Source of the DNA: Anaerolineaceae bacterium
Lineage (GTDB): Bacteria > Chloroflexota > Anaerolineae > Aggregatilineales > Phototrophicaceae
Length of the DNA: 64,000 bases
Reading direction: 5' to 3'
Assembly: GCA_020634115.1 (NCBI GenBank)
Contig: JACKCH010000016.1
Location: forward strand, 62,001 to 126,000
The position numbers and the translations under genes are program-made. The notes beneath the pieces were generated by a model. It saw nothing but the letters and a program-made list of their open reading frames with translations, ran no database searches and had not been told where the DNA came from. Positions 50,018 to 57,966 of this stretch are shown here, piece by piece; the first letter of the stretch is position 1; each line of letters starts with the position of its first letter.

Positions 50018-52057
50018 TCAGGGCGTACTCGTTGGCAGTGGCACGGCGGTCGGTGGCACGGCTGTTGGTGGTACTGCGGTCGGCGGCTCAGCAGTAGGTG
50101 GCTCAGCAGTGGGTGGCACGGCGGTCGGCGGCACGGCGGTCGGTGGTACAGCGGTCGGTGGTACAGTGGTCGGTGGTACGACCGTCGGTGGCACGGCAGT
50201 CGGTGGCTCAGCAGTGGGTGGCACGGCGGTCGGTGGCACGGCTGTCGGTTGTGATTGTGAGCTCGTGTCCACTGGCACCGCAGTGGGTGGCACCGGAGTG
50301 ATCGTCGGCGGCAGTGTGGTGAATGTTGCGGTTGGCAGCACAATGTAATTTGCTAAATTGCAGCTTCTGTAATCAATACGTCCGGTCTCACCCATGCGTG
50401 AATAGATGGATAAAAATGGAGAGACAATCGCATCACCACGCCTGATGGTCGTTAGATTATCAACCGACTGGGCGGTCGAATTGATCGTCACTGCCTGCCC
50501 TGGATTGATTTGCGTGGTCGCCCCACCAATACTGGTTGAATATGAGCAAATCCCGTTAAGGCACAGCATATTCAATCTGTCCTGTTGATTGCCTACAATC
50601 ATGCAGGCTGTCCCCTGGGTTGAAAATTCAACTGAAGTGCCGGTTGGAATGATGGTGATGCTGGTATTGTAGTATCCCGTTTCAATCATCACCGTGCCGG
50701 CATCGGACAACATATTGATGACCGCGGATTCCGGATTTGCATTCCTGACGCGCACACGAGCATCTTTTTTCATGTAGATACTCGCACTCGAACTCTGATC
50801 GCTTCCCCAGATTTCGAGCAAGGCCAGGTTGAAAGCACTGATATCCGCATTTGCCTGCACATTGGACGGGGCATATTCGTCACGGTAGTAGCTCAAGCGC
50901 CCAATGTCACCCACCTGGCGCAGTGGTGGCACGGTGCTGGTGGGCGTTGGCGTGCTGGTGGGAAGATGGATAGCGGTTTCAGTGAGTAACCAGGCAGTGG
51001 CAGTGGCGTTATCAAAGGCGACGGCGGTGCTGTTGAAGCTCGCGGCATTGGTCATTCGTTCTGCTTCCAGAGCGACCTCATTCGCATTGGCGGTGTTGTT
51101 GGCCTGCACGAAAAACATAATAAACGTGAAGGCAATCACCGCGACGGTGACAAGCGCCACCCAGACAGTAACGGGGATGCGTGTCCCGGCAACCCGCTTG
51201 CGGAATTTTGAATCGGGAGCGATGAGAACCCATACCAGCGACGCATTATCCTGGGTTTTCCGGCCTTTAGCGAAAGCAACTAACGTGCGGGCCGCATCGG
51301 CGGCACTAATGTCGAGGGCGTGGCGAATAAATTCCTCTTCGCGGACAACTGGCAGACCATCATCCGGGCTGTTTTCGAGCATCCCGTCGGAGCAGACAAA
51401 CAGGGCGTCCCCTTCCCGCAGAACAACCCCCTTTCTCCCGCGTTCAATCGCAGTATCTATGCTGGGGGCCAGGTGATAGAAACCAATATCCGGCTGGACT
51501 GTGCTGAACAGCCCCAGAACGCGAGTGAGTGAATGGGCATTAGGAGCCTGATACCCAGTCTCGCGGGCAACGTTGTTGTCCCAGTACTGATCTTCCGCCA
51601 CATTATGAACGCGATTGAGCCAGCGGATTTCCGGTTGCGCGATTTTCTTCCTGTTTTTGTCAACATTACGGATCAAGGCAACGCGGCTGTCGCCCACGCT
51701 GACGACATAGAGCTGTCCATAGGGTGAGCCATCGTCATGAATCGCGGCCAGCGCAATTGTGCATTTGCCGCCGTTGGCGTTTTGCAGTACGGCTAGATTG
51801 GCTGATTTGACGGATTCAATGAGCAAATCAGGAATCTGCTCGTACATCGCCCCGCGCAGGCTGGCAAGGGTGGTATCAATTGCTGTTTGCGCCGCGACTT
51901 CACCCGCGTTTACCCCGCCAACGCCATCACAAACGATTGCAATAAAGAGGCGTTGGCCGCTTGTGGTGACAATTTCGCCGGCATCACACCGATCTTCGTA
52001 ATGCTCGCGTGTGCCAATATCATAAAAAGGAAAGGCATCTAATTTGCGTGCTGGCAT
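50018..52057 (-). CDS. Membrane PP2C-type Ser/Thr phosphatase with FecR-like ectodomain and Pro-rich tail
   Basis: 679 residues. PP2C catalytic domain at about 1-270 with all metal-site motifs (HYEDRCDAGE, VCDGVGG, VSVGDSRV, FVCSDGM, TQDNASLV); TM at about 295-317 (VTVWVALVTVAVIAFTFIMF); extracytoplasmic FecR-like part (SIYMKKDARVRVRNANPESA, MLSDAGTVMIETGYY); then a long tail of PPTAV/PPTAE units. It would remove phosphates set by the neighbouring kinases and thereby reset FHA docking. It lies 18 bp after the kinase gene. Confidence 0.85.
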   Translation of the reverse strand: MPARKLDAFPFYDIGTREHYEDRCDAGEIVTTSGQRLFIAIVCDGVGGVNAGEVAAQTAIDTTLASLRGAMYEQIPDLLIESVKSANLAVLQNANGGKCTIALAAIHDDGSPYGQLYVVSVGDSRVALIRNVDKNRKKIAQPEIRWLNRVHNVAEDQYWDNNVARETGYQAPNAHSLTRVLGLFSTVQPDIGFYHLAPSIDTAIERGRKGVVLREGDALFVCSDGMLENSPDDGLPVVREEEFIRHALDISAADAARTLVAFAKGRKTQDNASLVWVLIAPDSKFRKRVAGTRIPVTVWVALVTVAVIAFTFIMFFVQANNTANANEVALEAERMTNAASFNSTAVAFDNATATAWLLTETAIHLPTSTPTPTSTVPPLRQVGDIGRLSYYRDEYAPSNVQANADISAFNLALLEIWGSDQSSSASIYMKKDARVRVRNANPESAVINMLSDAGTVMIETGYYNTSITIIPTGTSVEFSTQGTACMIVGNQQDRLNMLCLNGICSYSTSIGGATTQINPGQAVTINSTAQSVDNLTTIRRGDAIVSPFLSIYSRMGETGRIDYRSCNLANYIVLPTATFTTLPPTITPVPPTAVPVDTSSQSQPTAVPPTAVPPTAEPPTAVPPTVVPPTTVPPTAVPPTAVPPTAVPPTAEPPTAEPPTAVPPTAVPPTAVPLPTSTP
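50026..50245. repeat. 15-bp tandem coding repeats (PPTAV units)
   Basis: About fourteen units coding for PPTAV, PPTAE, PPTTV or PPTVV, near the end of the phosphatase gene. Units are variable in the last residue. Such proline-rich stalks often cross the cell wall. Copy number is likely to vary between strains. Confidence 0.85.
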
Positions 52058-52075
52058 CCAAAAACCCTCTCTTGA

Positions 52076-53071
52076 TTAATATCGTGGTGGCAAATACAGC
52101 GTTTCGGTGTCGAGATGCTGCACTACAAACCCGATGTCGGGACGATCTTCCCTGACCTTTGAGAGCATTCCCCCGCGCAATCCGCCAAAAGTGTCCTTTT
52201 GATTCGGGTCGCCCAGGACAAGCCGCTGGATACTCTCATGGACTCCCGGCATCGGAGATGGAATGCTGTGGAGAATTTTTTCCGCCAGATTGTCATCGTT
52301 TTGGAACGGCTCAAAGGGATGGCGGCCTGTCAGTAATTCATAGATCACCACGCCAAAGGCCCAGATGTCGGCGGGGCAGTGGTCAACCTGAGCGGTTTGT
52401 GTCGTCCGGTAATGCGCCTTCATGCCGGTCAGCCGTTCAACGACTTCCGGTGCAGCGTAACGCAGGGTGCCGGAGAATATGAGTGGATCTTCGTTGTGGC
52501 GGGACGCGATGCCAAAATCCACCAGCACCGGGTCGGGACGCTCAATTTGGACCGGGTTGGGTTGATGACGAAAGACGACATTATCAGGCTTGACATCCCG
52601 ATGGGCGATGCCTTCGCTGTGCAGGTAATGGATGCCAAGCGCGATCTGATAGGCCAATTCAATGCGCCAATCAATCGGAAACCGGAGCAAATTGTCCCGG
52701 TGGGCGAACATTGAGCCACCCTCGATCATCTCCATCGCGTAATACCAGGGAGCATCTCCCCCAAAACGGGGCGCGAGATTCGTACCCCTCGCGATATACA
52801 CAACATGCTGTTGTGGCACAAGGGAAATCGGATAAATATGGACCACATTCGGGTGGCGCGTCTTCCTAAGCTGAGCGACTTCTTCCTTTAGAAAATTGGT
52901 ATAAGTCGGGTTGTCACTGCGGGCGATTTTTATGGCAATTCGTTTTCCTTGCTCATTAACTGCGACGAACACACGCGACATATTTCCGTCCCTAGATAGC
53001 AGCTTTTCTATCTTGAACGGGCCAATCTGTGTACCTGAATCAATATGTGGGAACATCGTGTTTTCAGCCAT
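52076..53071 (-). CDS. Ser/Thr protein kinase (soluble, atypical Gly-loop)
   Basis: 331 residues, kinase domain only, no TM segment. The catalytic lysine is in RIAIKIARSD, the loop HRDVKPDNVVF, DFGIASR and APEVVERL are intact. The glycine-rich loop is changed (LLSRDGNMSRVFVAV), lacking GxGxxG. It sits between the VWA/FHA membrane protein gene (26 bp) and the PP2C gene (18 bp), giving a kinase/phosphatase pair in one operon. Confidence 0.85.
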   Translation of the reverse strand: MAENTMFPHIDSGTQIGPFKIEKLLSRDGNMSRVFVAVNEQGKRIAIKIARSDNPTYTNFLKEEVAQLRKTRHPNVVHIYPISLVPQQHVVYIARGTNLAPRFGGDAPWYYAMEMIEGGSMFAHRDNLLRFPIDWRIELAYQIALGIHYLHSEGIAHRDVKPDNVVFRHQPNPVQIERPDPVLVDFGIASRHNEDPLIFSGTLRYAAPEVVERLTGMKAHYRTTQTAQVDHCPADIWAFGVVIYELLTGRHPFEPFQNDDNLAEKILHSIPSPMPGVHESIQRLVLGDPNQKDTFGGLRGGMLSKVREDRPDIGFVVQHLDTETLYLPPRY

Positions 53072-53097
53072 GATTCGATTTACGCAAAGGTCAACCC

Positions 53098-55317
53098 TCA
53101 GTCAATCCAAGGGTCTCCCTCTTCCTCCTTATCCGATCGAGGTTTCTGATTATTTTTGTTGTTTGCTGGTGGTTCGATGATTGGCAGTTTCGGGTTGGAT
53201 TTAGAGTCGTCATACTCATAATTGTCAATCAACTGCACCTGACTGCGACTTGGAACCGGGTTCTGCACCGGGGTAGGCGCTGGTTGGTCAAACAGAGTGG
53301 GATTGGGAATGAAGCGCATGGCAAAATTTTTGCCGAGCTGGATAAGCGCATTTGGGGATAAGGGTTCCGGCATCTCGCGCCCCAGCCTGCGATCTTCAAC
53401 GTAAGTGCCATTGGCCGAACCCTTGTCTTCAATCGAGAATTCACGCCGGTGGGCGTTAAAATTCACCGTGCAGTGAAGCCGACTGACTCCCTCCATCAGG
53501 ATCATACCTTGAGTATCAACGCCGAAAGATTCTTCACGCCCAAAAGTCAGACCAGTCATCGTGTTCGGCATGATGATGGTCTTGCCAGCCACCGCGTGAC
53601 CTTTTTCGATAACAAAGATCGCCAGCGCATTTGGAGGAACGGTAATACCCCCCTCAATCAGGGTTTCACCGCTGAGGCTGCCTTCAATTTTGGTTTCCCT
53701 GTTGGCCTGAGAAGCCGGTGAAAATCTCGAATGAGGACCAGCATTCGGTTCTTCATAGCTCGTACCGGGCATCCTATCATCAGAATCTTCAATGGTTGTT
53801 GATCTGCCAGACATGAAATTTGTGAAAGCAATGCTGGTCTTGCGTCCGACTTCCAGGGCAGTTGCCGCCGCCCCACTTGTGATTGTTGACAAAGCATGTC
53901 CGGCGCCAGTAGCTAGCTGGCCGATACGCCGACGTTGCCATAAGACAGAAACGACCAGCCCCACCACGACAACGATCTGTACCACAAGCACAAGCAACGT
54001 AACACCAGCGTTTGTAGAAACCGCACATTCTGCGGTGTTTTTGACAGTGCCATCCAGATTAATACACGGATTGATCTCAACCGTTGGCGCGACAAATTCC
54101 GGGACAACAATTTCATACTGTTGGGTCGCGCTTGTGCTTCTGAGATTAAAATAATCCGTGATTGAGACAGCAACACCAATGGTCTGGCTTTGATTATAGC
54201 CGGTCAGGTCCCATTGAATCTCAAACGTATTGCCGTTCAATGCCGGAATAATACTGGGTTGTTCTACACCATTGATAATCAGCCATGCCTGGTCAATTGA
54301 CCGTGTCCTGTTATCAGGGAAACTGTAGCTTACAGTAATTGTTTCAGAATTCTTGTCAAATTCATACTGCGCATCACTTGTTGCCGAGGGAGTCGCCATC
54401 AGTTGCGCTATGCGATTGATTGCGGATGAATTGGACTCATTGCCGAGAATCGTCAATTGAACAGGCAGAACATCAGCCTGGTAATTGAACAGCCCCACCA
54501 TTGTTTCCGTTCCAGTCTGAACAGTAACCTGAATGCTGCGAACCCCTTCCTGGGCAGTACGCGAAGTGTAGGTTACAGCATAGATCGCACGATTTTCATT
54601 AAGCTGCGACAGAAAGTTATTTAATCCGGCATCGAGGCCCTGCACGCTCAGGAACTGACCGTTAGCGAGTGTGCGGAAGCGTGTCTCATACTGTGAGCGG
54701 GTTCCCGTATGAGCATGAAGAACATGGAGAGGAATATCGGTATATGTATTCGTAATATTGCTGTTGAAATAAGAACCTATCAGGACAGCCTGCACCTGTC
54801 TGTTCTGCTGTGACATGGGTAATAGGTAGGCCATAGCCCGGTCAATTGCAGCGCTCAATGTCCCATCAGTAGAGAAATTGTGACTATTGATTGCTTGTAT
54901 AACTTCATTTGGGGTTGAAGCCGGATTAACCTGTGATCCACTTGTAAAGATATAAGCAAGGCTATCGCCAGAGCGATAAACAAGATTGCTATATGTGTTG
55001 ATAATGTCAGTATATAGTCGTTTTTCTCCGATTGAGATAGGTTGACTTAGAATAATGAATACCGTGTCAATGTTGCCATCAAGCTGCTGGACACTCAGGT
55101 TGTCATTGTAATTCTCAGATATCAGAAAGTTGCTGGGGCTGAGGCCGCTGATCGCCTGCCCGAATGAATCCAGTACGCGGGCAGTGAATCTCACGGTTGG
55201 AAAAGCCGCTGCATCCGCATTGAGAATTTCCACACGACCAACCGACTGTGCCTGTACCGGGAAAATGAACCCCGTGATAGTTAAAAGTGACAGAATGAAT
55301 ACATGGTATTTTTTCAT
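53098..55317 (-). CDS. Membrane protein with VWA-like ectodomain and cytoplasmic FHA domain
   Basis: 739 residues from the ATG at 55317 (TTAGGGA upstream). Signal peptide KYHVFILSLLTITGFIFPV QAQ; VWA-like domain at about 60-270 whose metal site appears degenerate (TVFIILSQPIS in the DxSxS place); beta domains to about 430; TM segment VTLLVLVVQIVVVVGLVVSV; FHA near the C-terminus (LTFGREESFG, SRLHCTVNF, SANGTYVEDRRLG). Topology equals that of the FHA protein at 47741-49003: sensor outside, phosphopeptide reader inside. Confidence 0.8.
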   Translation of the reverse strand: MKKYHVFILSLLTITGFIFPVQAQSVGRVEILNADAAAFPTVRFTARVLDSFGQAISGLSPSNFLISENYNDNLSVQQLDGNIDTVFIILSQPISIGEKRLYTDIINTYSNLVYRSGDSLAYIFTSGSQVNPASTPNEVIQAINSHNFSTDGTLSAAIDRAMAYLLPMSQQNRQVQAVLIGSYFNSNITNTYTDIPLHVLHAHTGTRSQYETRFRTLANGQFLSVQGLDAGLNNFLSQLNENRAIYAVTYTSRTAQEGVRSIQVTVQTGTETMVGLFNYQADVLPVQLTILGNESNSSAINRIAQLMATPSATSDAQYEFDKNSETITVSYSFPDNRTRSIDQAWLIINGVEQPSIIPALNGNTFEIQWDLTGYNQSQTIGVAVSITDYFNLRSTSATQQYEIVVPEFVAPTVEINPCINLDGTVKNTAECAVSTNAGVTLLVLVVQIVVVVGLVVSVLWQRRRIGQLATGAGHALSTITSGAAATALEVGRKTSIAFTNFMSGRSTTIEDSDDRMPGTSYEEPNAGPHSRFSPASQANRETKIEGSLSGETLIEGGITVPPNALAIFVIEKGHAVAGKTIIMPNTMTGLTFGREESFGVDTQGMILMEGVSRLHCTVNFNAHRREFSIEDKGSANGTYVEDRRLGREMPEPLSPNALIQLGKNFAMRFIPNPTLFDQPAPTPVQNPVPSRSQVQLIDNYEYDDSKSNPKLPIIEPPANNKNNQKPRSDKEEEGDPWID

Positions 55318-55523
55318 CAACGATTCCCTAACATAATACGTGTAAAACTTATAAATTATAGCCACTACATTACTCATTTACCAATAAAGAATTCACAATA
55401 TCCTGCAAATTGCTTTGCCAGTTTAACAAATCAATATGTTCCGTTTCAGAACGACTCGGACACCTGGAGGGGTTAAAATAGAGGAGACTTTCCACCCATT
55501 GTAGAGCATAAAGGAGCAGCAGA

Positions 55524-55688
55524 ATGGGCAAGAAAGTATCCGCTGAAGCCGTAGTCCAGGATATTCGCCGCCAGACACGGCGGCAACACAGCGCCGAGGA
55601 GAAAATCCGCATCGTGTTGGAAGGCTTGCGGGGCGAAGAGACGATCGCCGAACTGTGCCGCCGGGAAAGTGAGCTTGCCCCCAAGTAG
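55524..55688 (+). pseudogene. Truncated IS3-type OrfA transposase fragment
   Basis: 54 residues from the ATG at 55524 (AGGAG upstream): RRQTRRQHSAEEKIRIVLEG LRGEETIAELCRRE, the N-terminal HTH of IS3-family OrfA, then joined to other sequence and a TAG. The rest of OrfA and OrfB are missing. Confidence 0.75.
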
Positions 55689-55972
55689 TGGAGTAAACGG
55701 ATGTCCGCACCACGCCGCTGTTGTTGGGCTTGTTCTCTTGGCTTACGCTGGTTGCTCATGTGTTTCACTTGTCCGGCCAGCCGATCGTTGTTCGTCAATC
55801 AGCCTGGTATACCAAATCACTTCCGACATTCTCGGATGCGTTGGCATTGGTTCGTTTTCAGCTTTGGGCGGTTTTCCCGACTTTTCAAACATCACGGGAG
55901 CCGCCTGATCTGGTAAAAGTCTCTCGCCCGTTTTTCGTCTCCCTTGTGGAGACCCTATGTTATGCCGCTTGA
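55689..55972 (+). pseudogene. C-terminal remnant of an IS4-like DDE transposase
   Basis: The frame ends SAWYTKSLPTFSDALALVRF and PPDLVKVSRPFFVSLVETLC YAA, the typical closing text of IS4-type transposases. Its N-terminal part is replaced by the IS3 fragment. Both scraps show repeated IS insertion in the gap between two genes of the secretion locus. Confidence 0.65.
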
Positions 55973-55994
55973 CTGTACAAAGTCGAGCTTATGT

Positions 55995-56019
55995 GTTTTA
56001 AGAAATGAATACGGTGTTT
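55995..56019. repeat. 25-bp repeat, copy 2 (possible IS end)
   Basis: GTTTTAAGAAATGAA followed by TACGGTGTTT, matching 626-650 with two changes. Its place just after the IS4-like remnant suggests it is the right end of that element. Confidence 0.45.
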
Positions 56020-56061
56020 CGAATGCGCGGTGCCGCTTTCGTGACAAAAAATGGTGCGACA

Positions 56062-57666
56062 TCAGTGAATCTGAAATATCAGCGTAATATGTCCAACCTT
56101 AATACGATCCCCAGCCTGGATTGAATAGCGATCCCCATGCCTGAGCAACCGGTCATTCAGGTAGGTGCGATTGCGTTTATTAAGATTTTCGATGTAATAT
56201 TGACCGCCGCGCCGGGTGATACAGGCATGCTGCCGGGACACGCGCGTTCCCTTGTCATATCGGGTGAGATCAACGGCCATGAAATTGTTGATATGATTGA
56301 TTTGAGGCTTGGGGTCATATCGGCCAATGATAGCCGGTTGCCATTTAATCGGGAAACGATTCTGCGTATTCTCTTCAACCAGGTAGATCATAATCGTGGG
56401 TTCAAAATTGCGCGGGTTGATATTCTCCCGAATCCAGCGTAGGGTTTGTGATTCGCTTTCCGCTTCAACCTGGGCCAACACCAGGGTGGACTTTTGAGGA
56501 ACCTGATTTTGCCCGAACGTCCGCGACATATCCAGCGGATTCCCCTGAAAAGTAAAAGTGTAACGTTCAGGGGACAACTTCAGCTTGCCACACACCTCTT
56601 TAAGGAAATCCTGCATGATGATGTTGTTTCGGGCGTATGCCGGGTAGGTTTCATTCAACTCAGGAATATGGATTTTTAAATTAATGAACCCGAAGGAGCC
56701 GGTAACGATTGTGGATGGTTGTTCGGCTTTCTGTTGACGCTGTTCGAGGGCTTCCTGAATGCGGCGGTTGAAATCATCATCCCGCTGATAGATAGTCGCC
56801 GGGTCTTCCTCCAGCGGGGGATCGTTCACCTGCGTTTTTAACGTGTGTACGACTCGATCAAAAGCATTCTCTAACTCTTTGCAGGTTGAATATCGCTCTT
56901 CTGGTTTTTTAGCCATCGCCTGGTCAATAACTGACTGGAACTCTTCCCCAAGATCGAGGCGGAAATCCTTGATTTGCGGGATTGGCTCCTGGAGATGGCT
57001 ATGGACGGTCTTGAGCGGAGTCCCCCCATCGTAGGGAGGTTTGCCGGTCAGCATCTCGAAGAGGACGACGCCTAAAGAATAGATGTCACTCGCGGGTGTA
57101 AGCTGATCGCTTTCTCCCCGGCACTGTTCAGGACTCATGTAATAAGGTGTGCCAATGACATTATCCGATCCCGTGATGGTGGATAGGTCGGCTGCAATAT
57201 GTTTGGCGATGCCAAAATCACTCAGGAAGCAATCACCGACTTCGTCTTTGAGAATATTGGACGGTTTAAGATCGCGGTGGACGATACCTTGCCGGTGGGC
57301 ATAATCGAGGGCGGATCCAACCTGATACAAAATGACGGAAATCGCTTTAAAACTCAGGTTGCCATTCTGGATGTCGTCGCTAAGCGAACCGCCGTTCAGA
57401 TAGCGCATGACGATATACATTTTCCCGAGATTTTCGTCAAAATCAAAATCGTAAATCGGCAGGATGTATTTATGCTCTAATTTGGCGATGGTTCGGGCTT
57501 CCCGCTTGAAGCGTTCCTGAACCGTTTTGAGATTTTGCCTGTCTTCGCTGAGGACTTTAATCGCCACATGCCGATCAATTTCCTGGTGATGAGCGAGATA
57601 CACGGTTGCCATACCACCGTGACCAAGTTCTTTGATAATTTCGTATTTCCCAATTTGGCCGAGCAT
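56062..57666 (-). CDS. Ser/Thr kinase - ubiquitin-like - FHA fusion protein
   Basis: 534 residues. Kinase domain at about 8-265 (ELGHGGMATVYLAH, VAIKVLSED, HRDLKPSNILKD, DFGIAKH, SPEQCRGE). After a charged linker comes a ubiquitin-like fold at about 325-400 (INLKIHIPELNETYPAYARN, KLKLSPERYTFTFQGNPLD, VPQKSTLVLAQVE). The FHA domain closes the protein (AIIGRYDPKP, GTRVSRQHACITRRGGQYYI, NRTYLNDRLL). No TM segment is seen. Ubl domains are standard parts of type VII systems (YukD/EsaB; the N-terminus of EccD), so this protein may supply that part while also phosphorylating the FHA network. Confidence 0.82.
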   Translation of the reverse strand: MLGQIGKYEIIKELGHGGMATVYLAHHQEIDRHVAIKVLSEDRQNLKTVQERFKREARTIAKLEHKYILPIYDFDFDENLGKMYIVMRYLNGGSLSDDIQNGNLSFKAISVILYQVGSALDYAHRQGIVHRDLKPSNILKDEVGDCFLSDFGIAKHIAADLSTITGSDNVIGTPYYMSPEQCRGESDQLTPASDIYSLGVVLFEMLTGKPPYDGGTPLKTVHSHLQEPIPQIKDFRLDLGEEFQSVIDQAMAKKPEERYSTCKELENAFDRVVHTLKTQVNDPPLEEDPATIYQRDDDFNRRIQEALEQRQQKAEQPSTIVTGSFGFINLKIHIPELNETYPAYARNNIIMQDFLKEVCGKLKLSPERYTFTFQGNPLDMSRTFGQNQVPQKSTLVLAQVEAESESQTLRWIRENINPRNFEPTIMIYLVEENTQNRFPIKWQPAIIGRYDPKPQINHINNFMAVDLTRYDKGTRVSRQHACITRRGGQYYIENLNKRNRTYLNDRLLRHGDRYSIQAGDRIKVGHITLIFQIH

Positions 57667-57792
57667 AGCTTTCTCGAATATAGGTATAATTTCAGTGGTT
57701 AGTGAAAATTGAAGATATCTCTGTGTGCAATATAAAACCGCATTATACCGTGACCTCGAACCTGACTCACGGATACATTGGACTTATGTGAT

Positions 57793-57873
57793 TAGGACTT
57801 ACGCAGTGAGGAAAAATTCTCCCGTAAAACAGTGGGCTTAAACCCACTGTCTGCTCAGCCAACTGCGTAACTT
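57793..57873. repeat. Small inverted-repeat element (MITE-like)
   Basis: TTACGCAGT (57799-57807) and ACTGCGTAA (57862-57870) are perfect inverted ends; inside, CAGTGGG and CCCACTG (57830-57849) form a hairpin. It fills the gap between the kinase-Ubl-FHA gene and the EccC-like gene. Ends match those at 20529-20612. No other gene is seen in 57667-57966. Confidence 0.65.
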
Positions 57874-57966
57874 CACAGTATGTTGCAGGTCGTTGGAGGC
57901 TGATCTGGCGACCGCCTTCCAGTACCATTTTAAGTCCTTTGTTCGTTATTAACTCTTCAGGCCGGG

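Noticed and set aside
50001..50348. Plus-strand Gly/Val-rich open frame (VGGTAVGGTAVGG)
   Set aside because: It is the reverse complement of the PPTAV repeats of the phosphatase gene and has no independent support.
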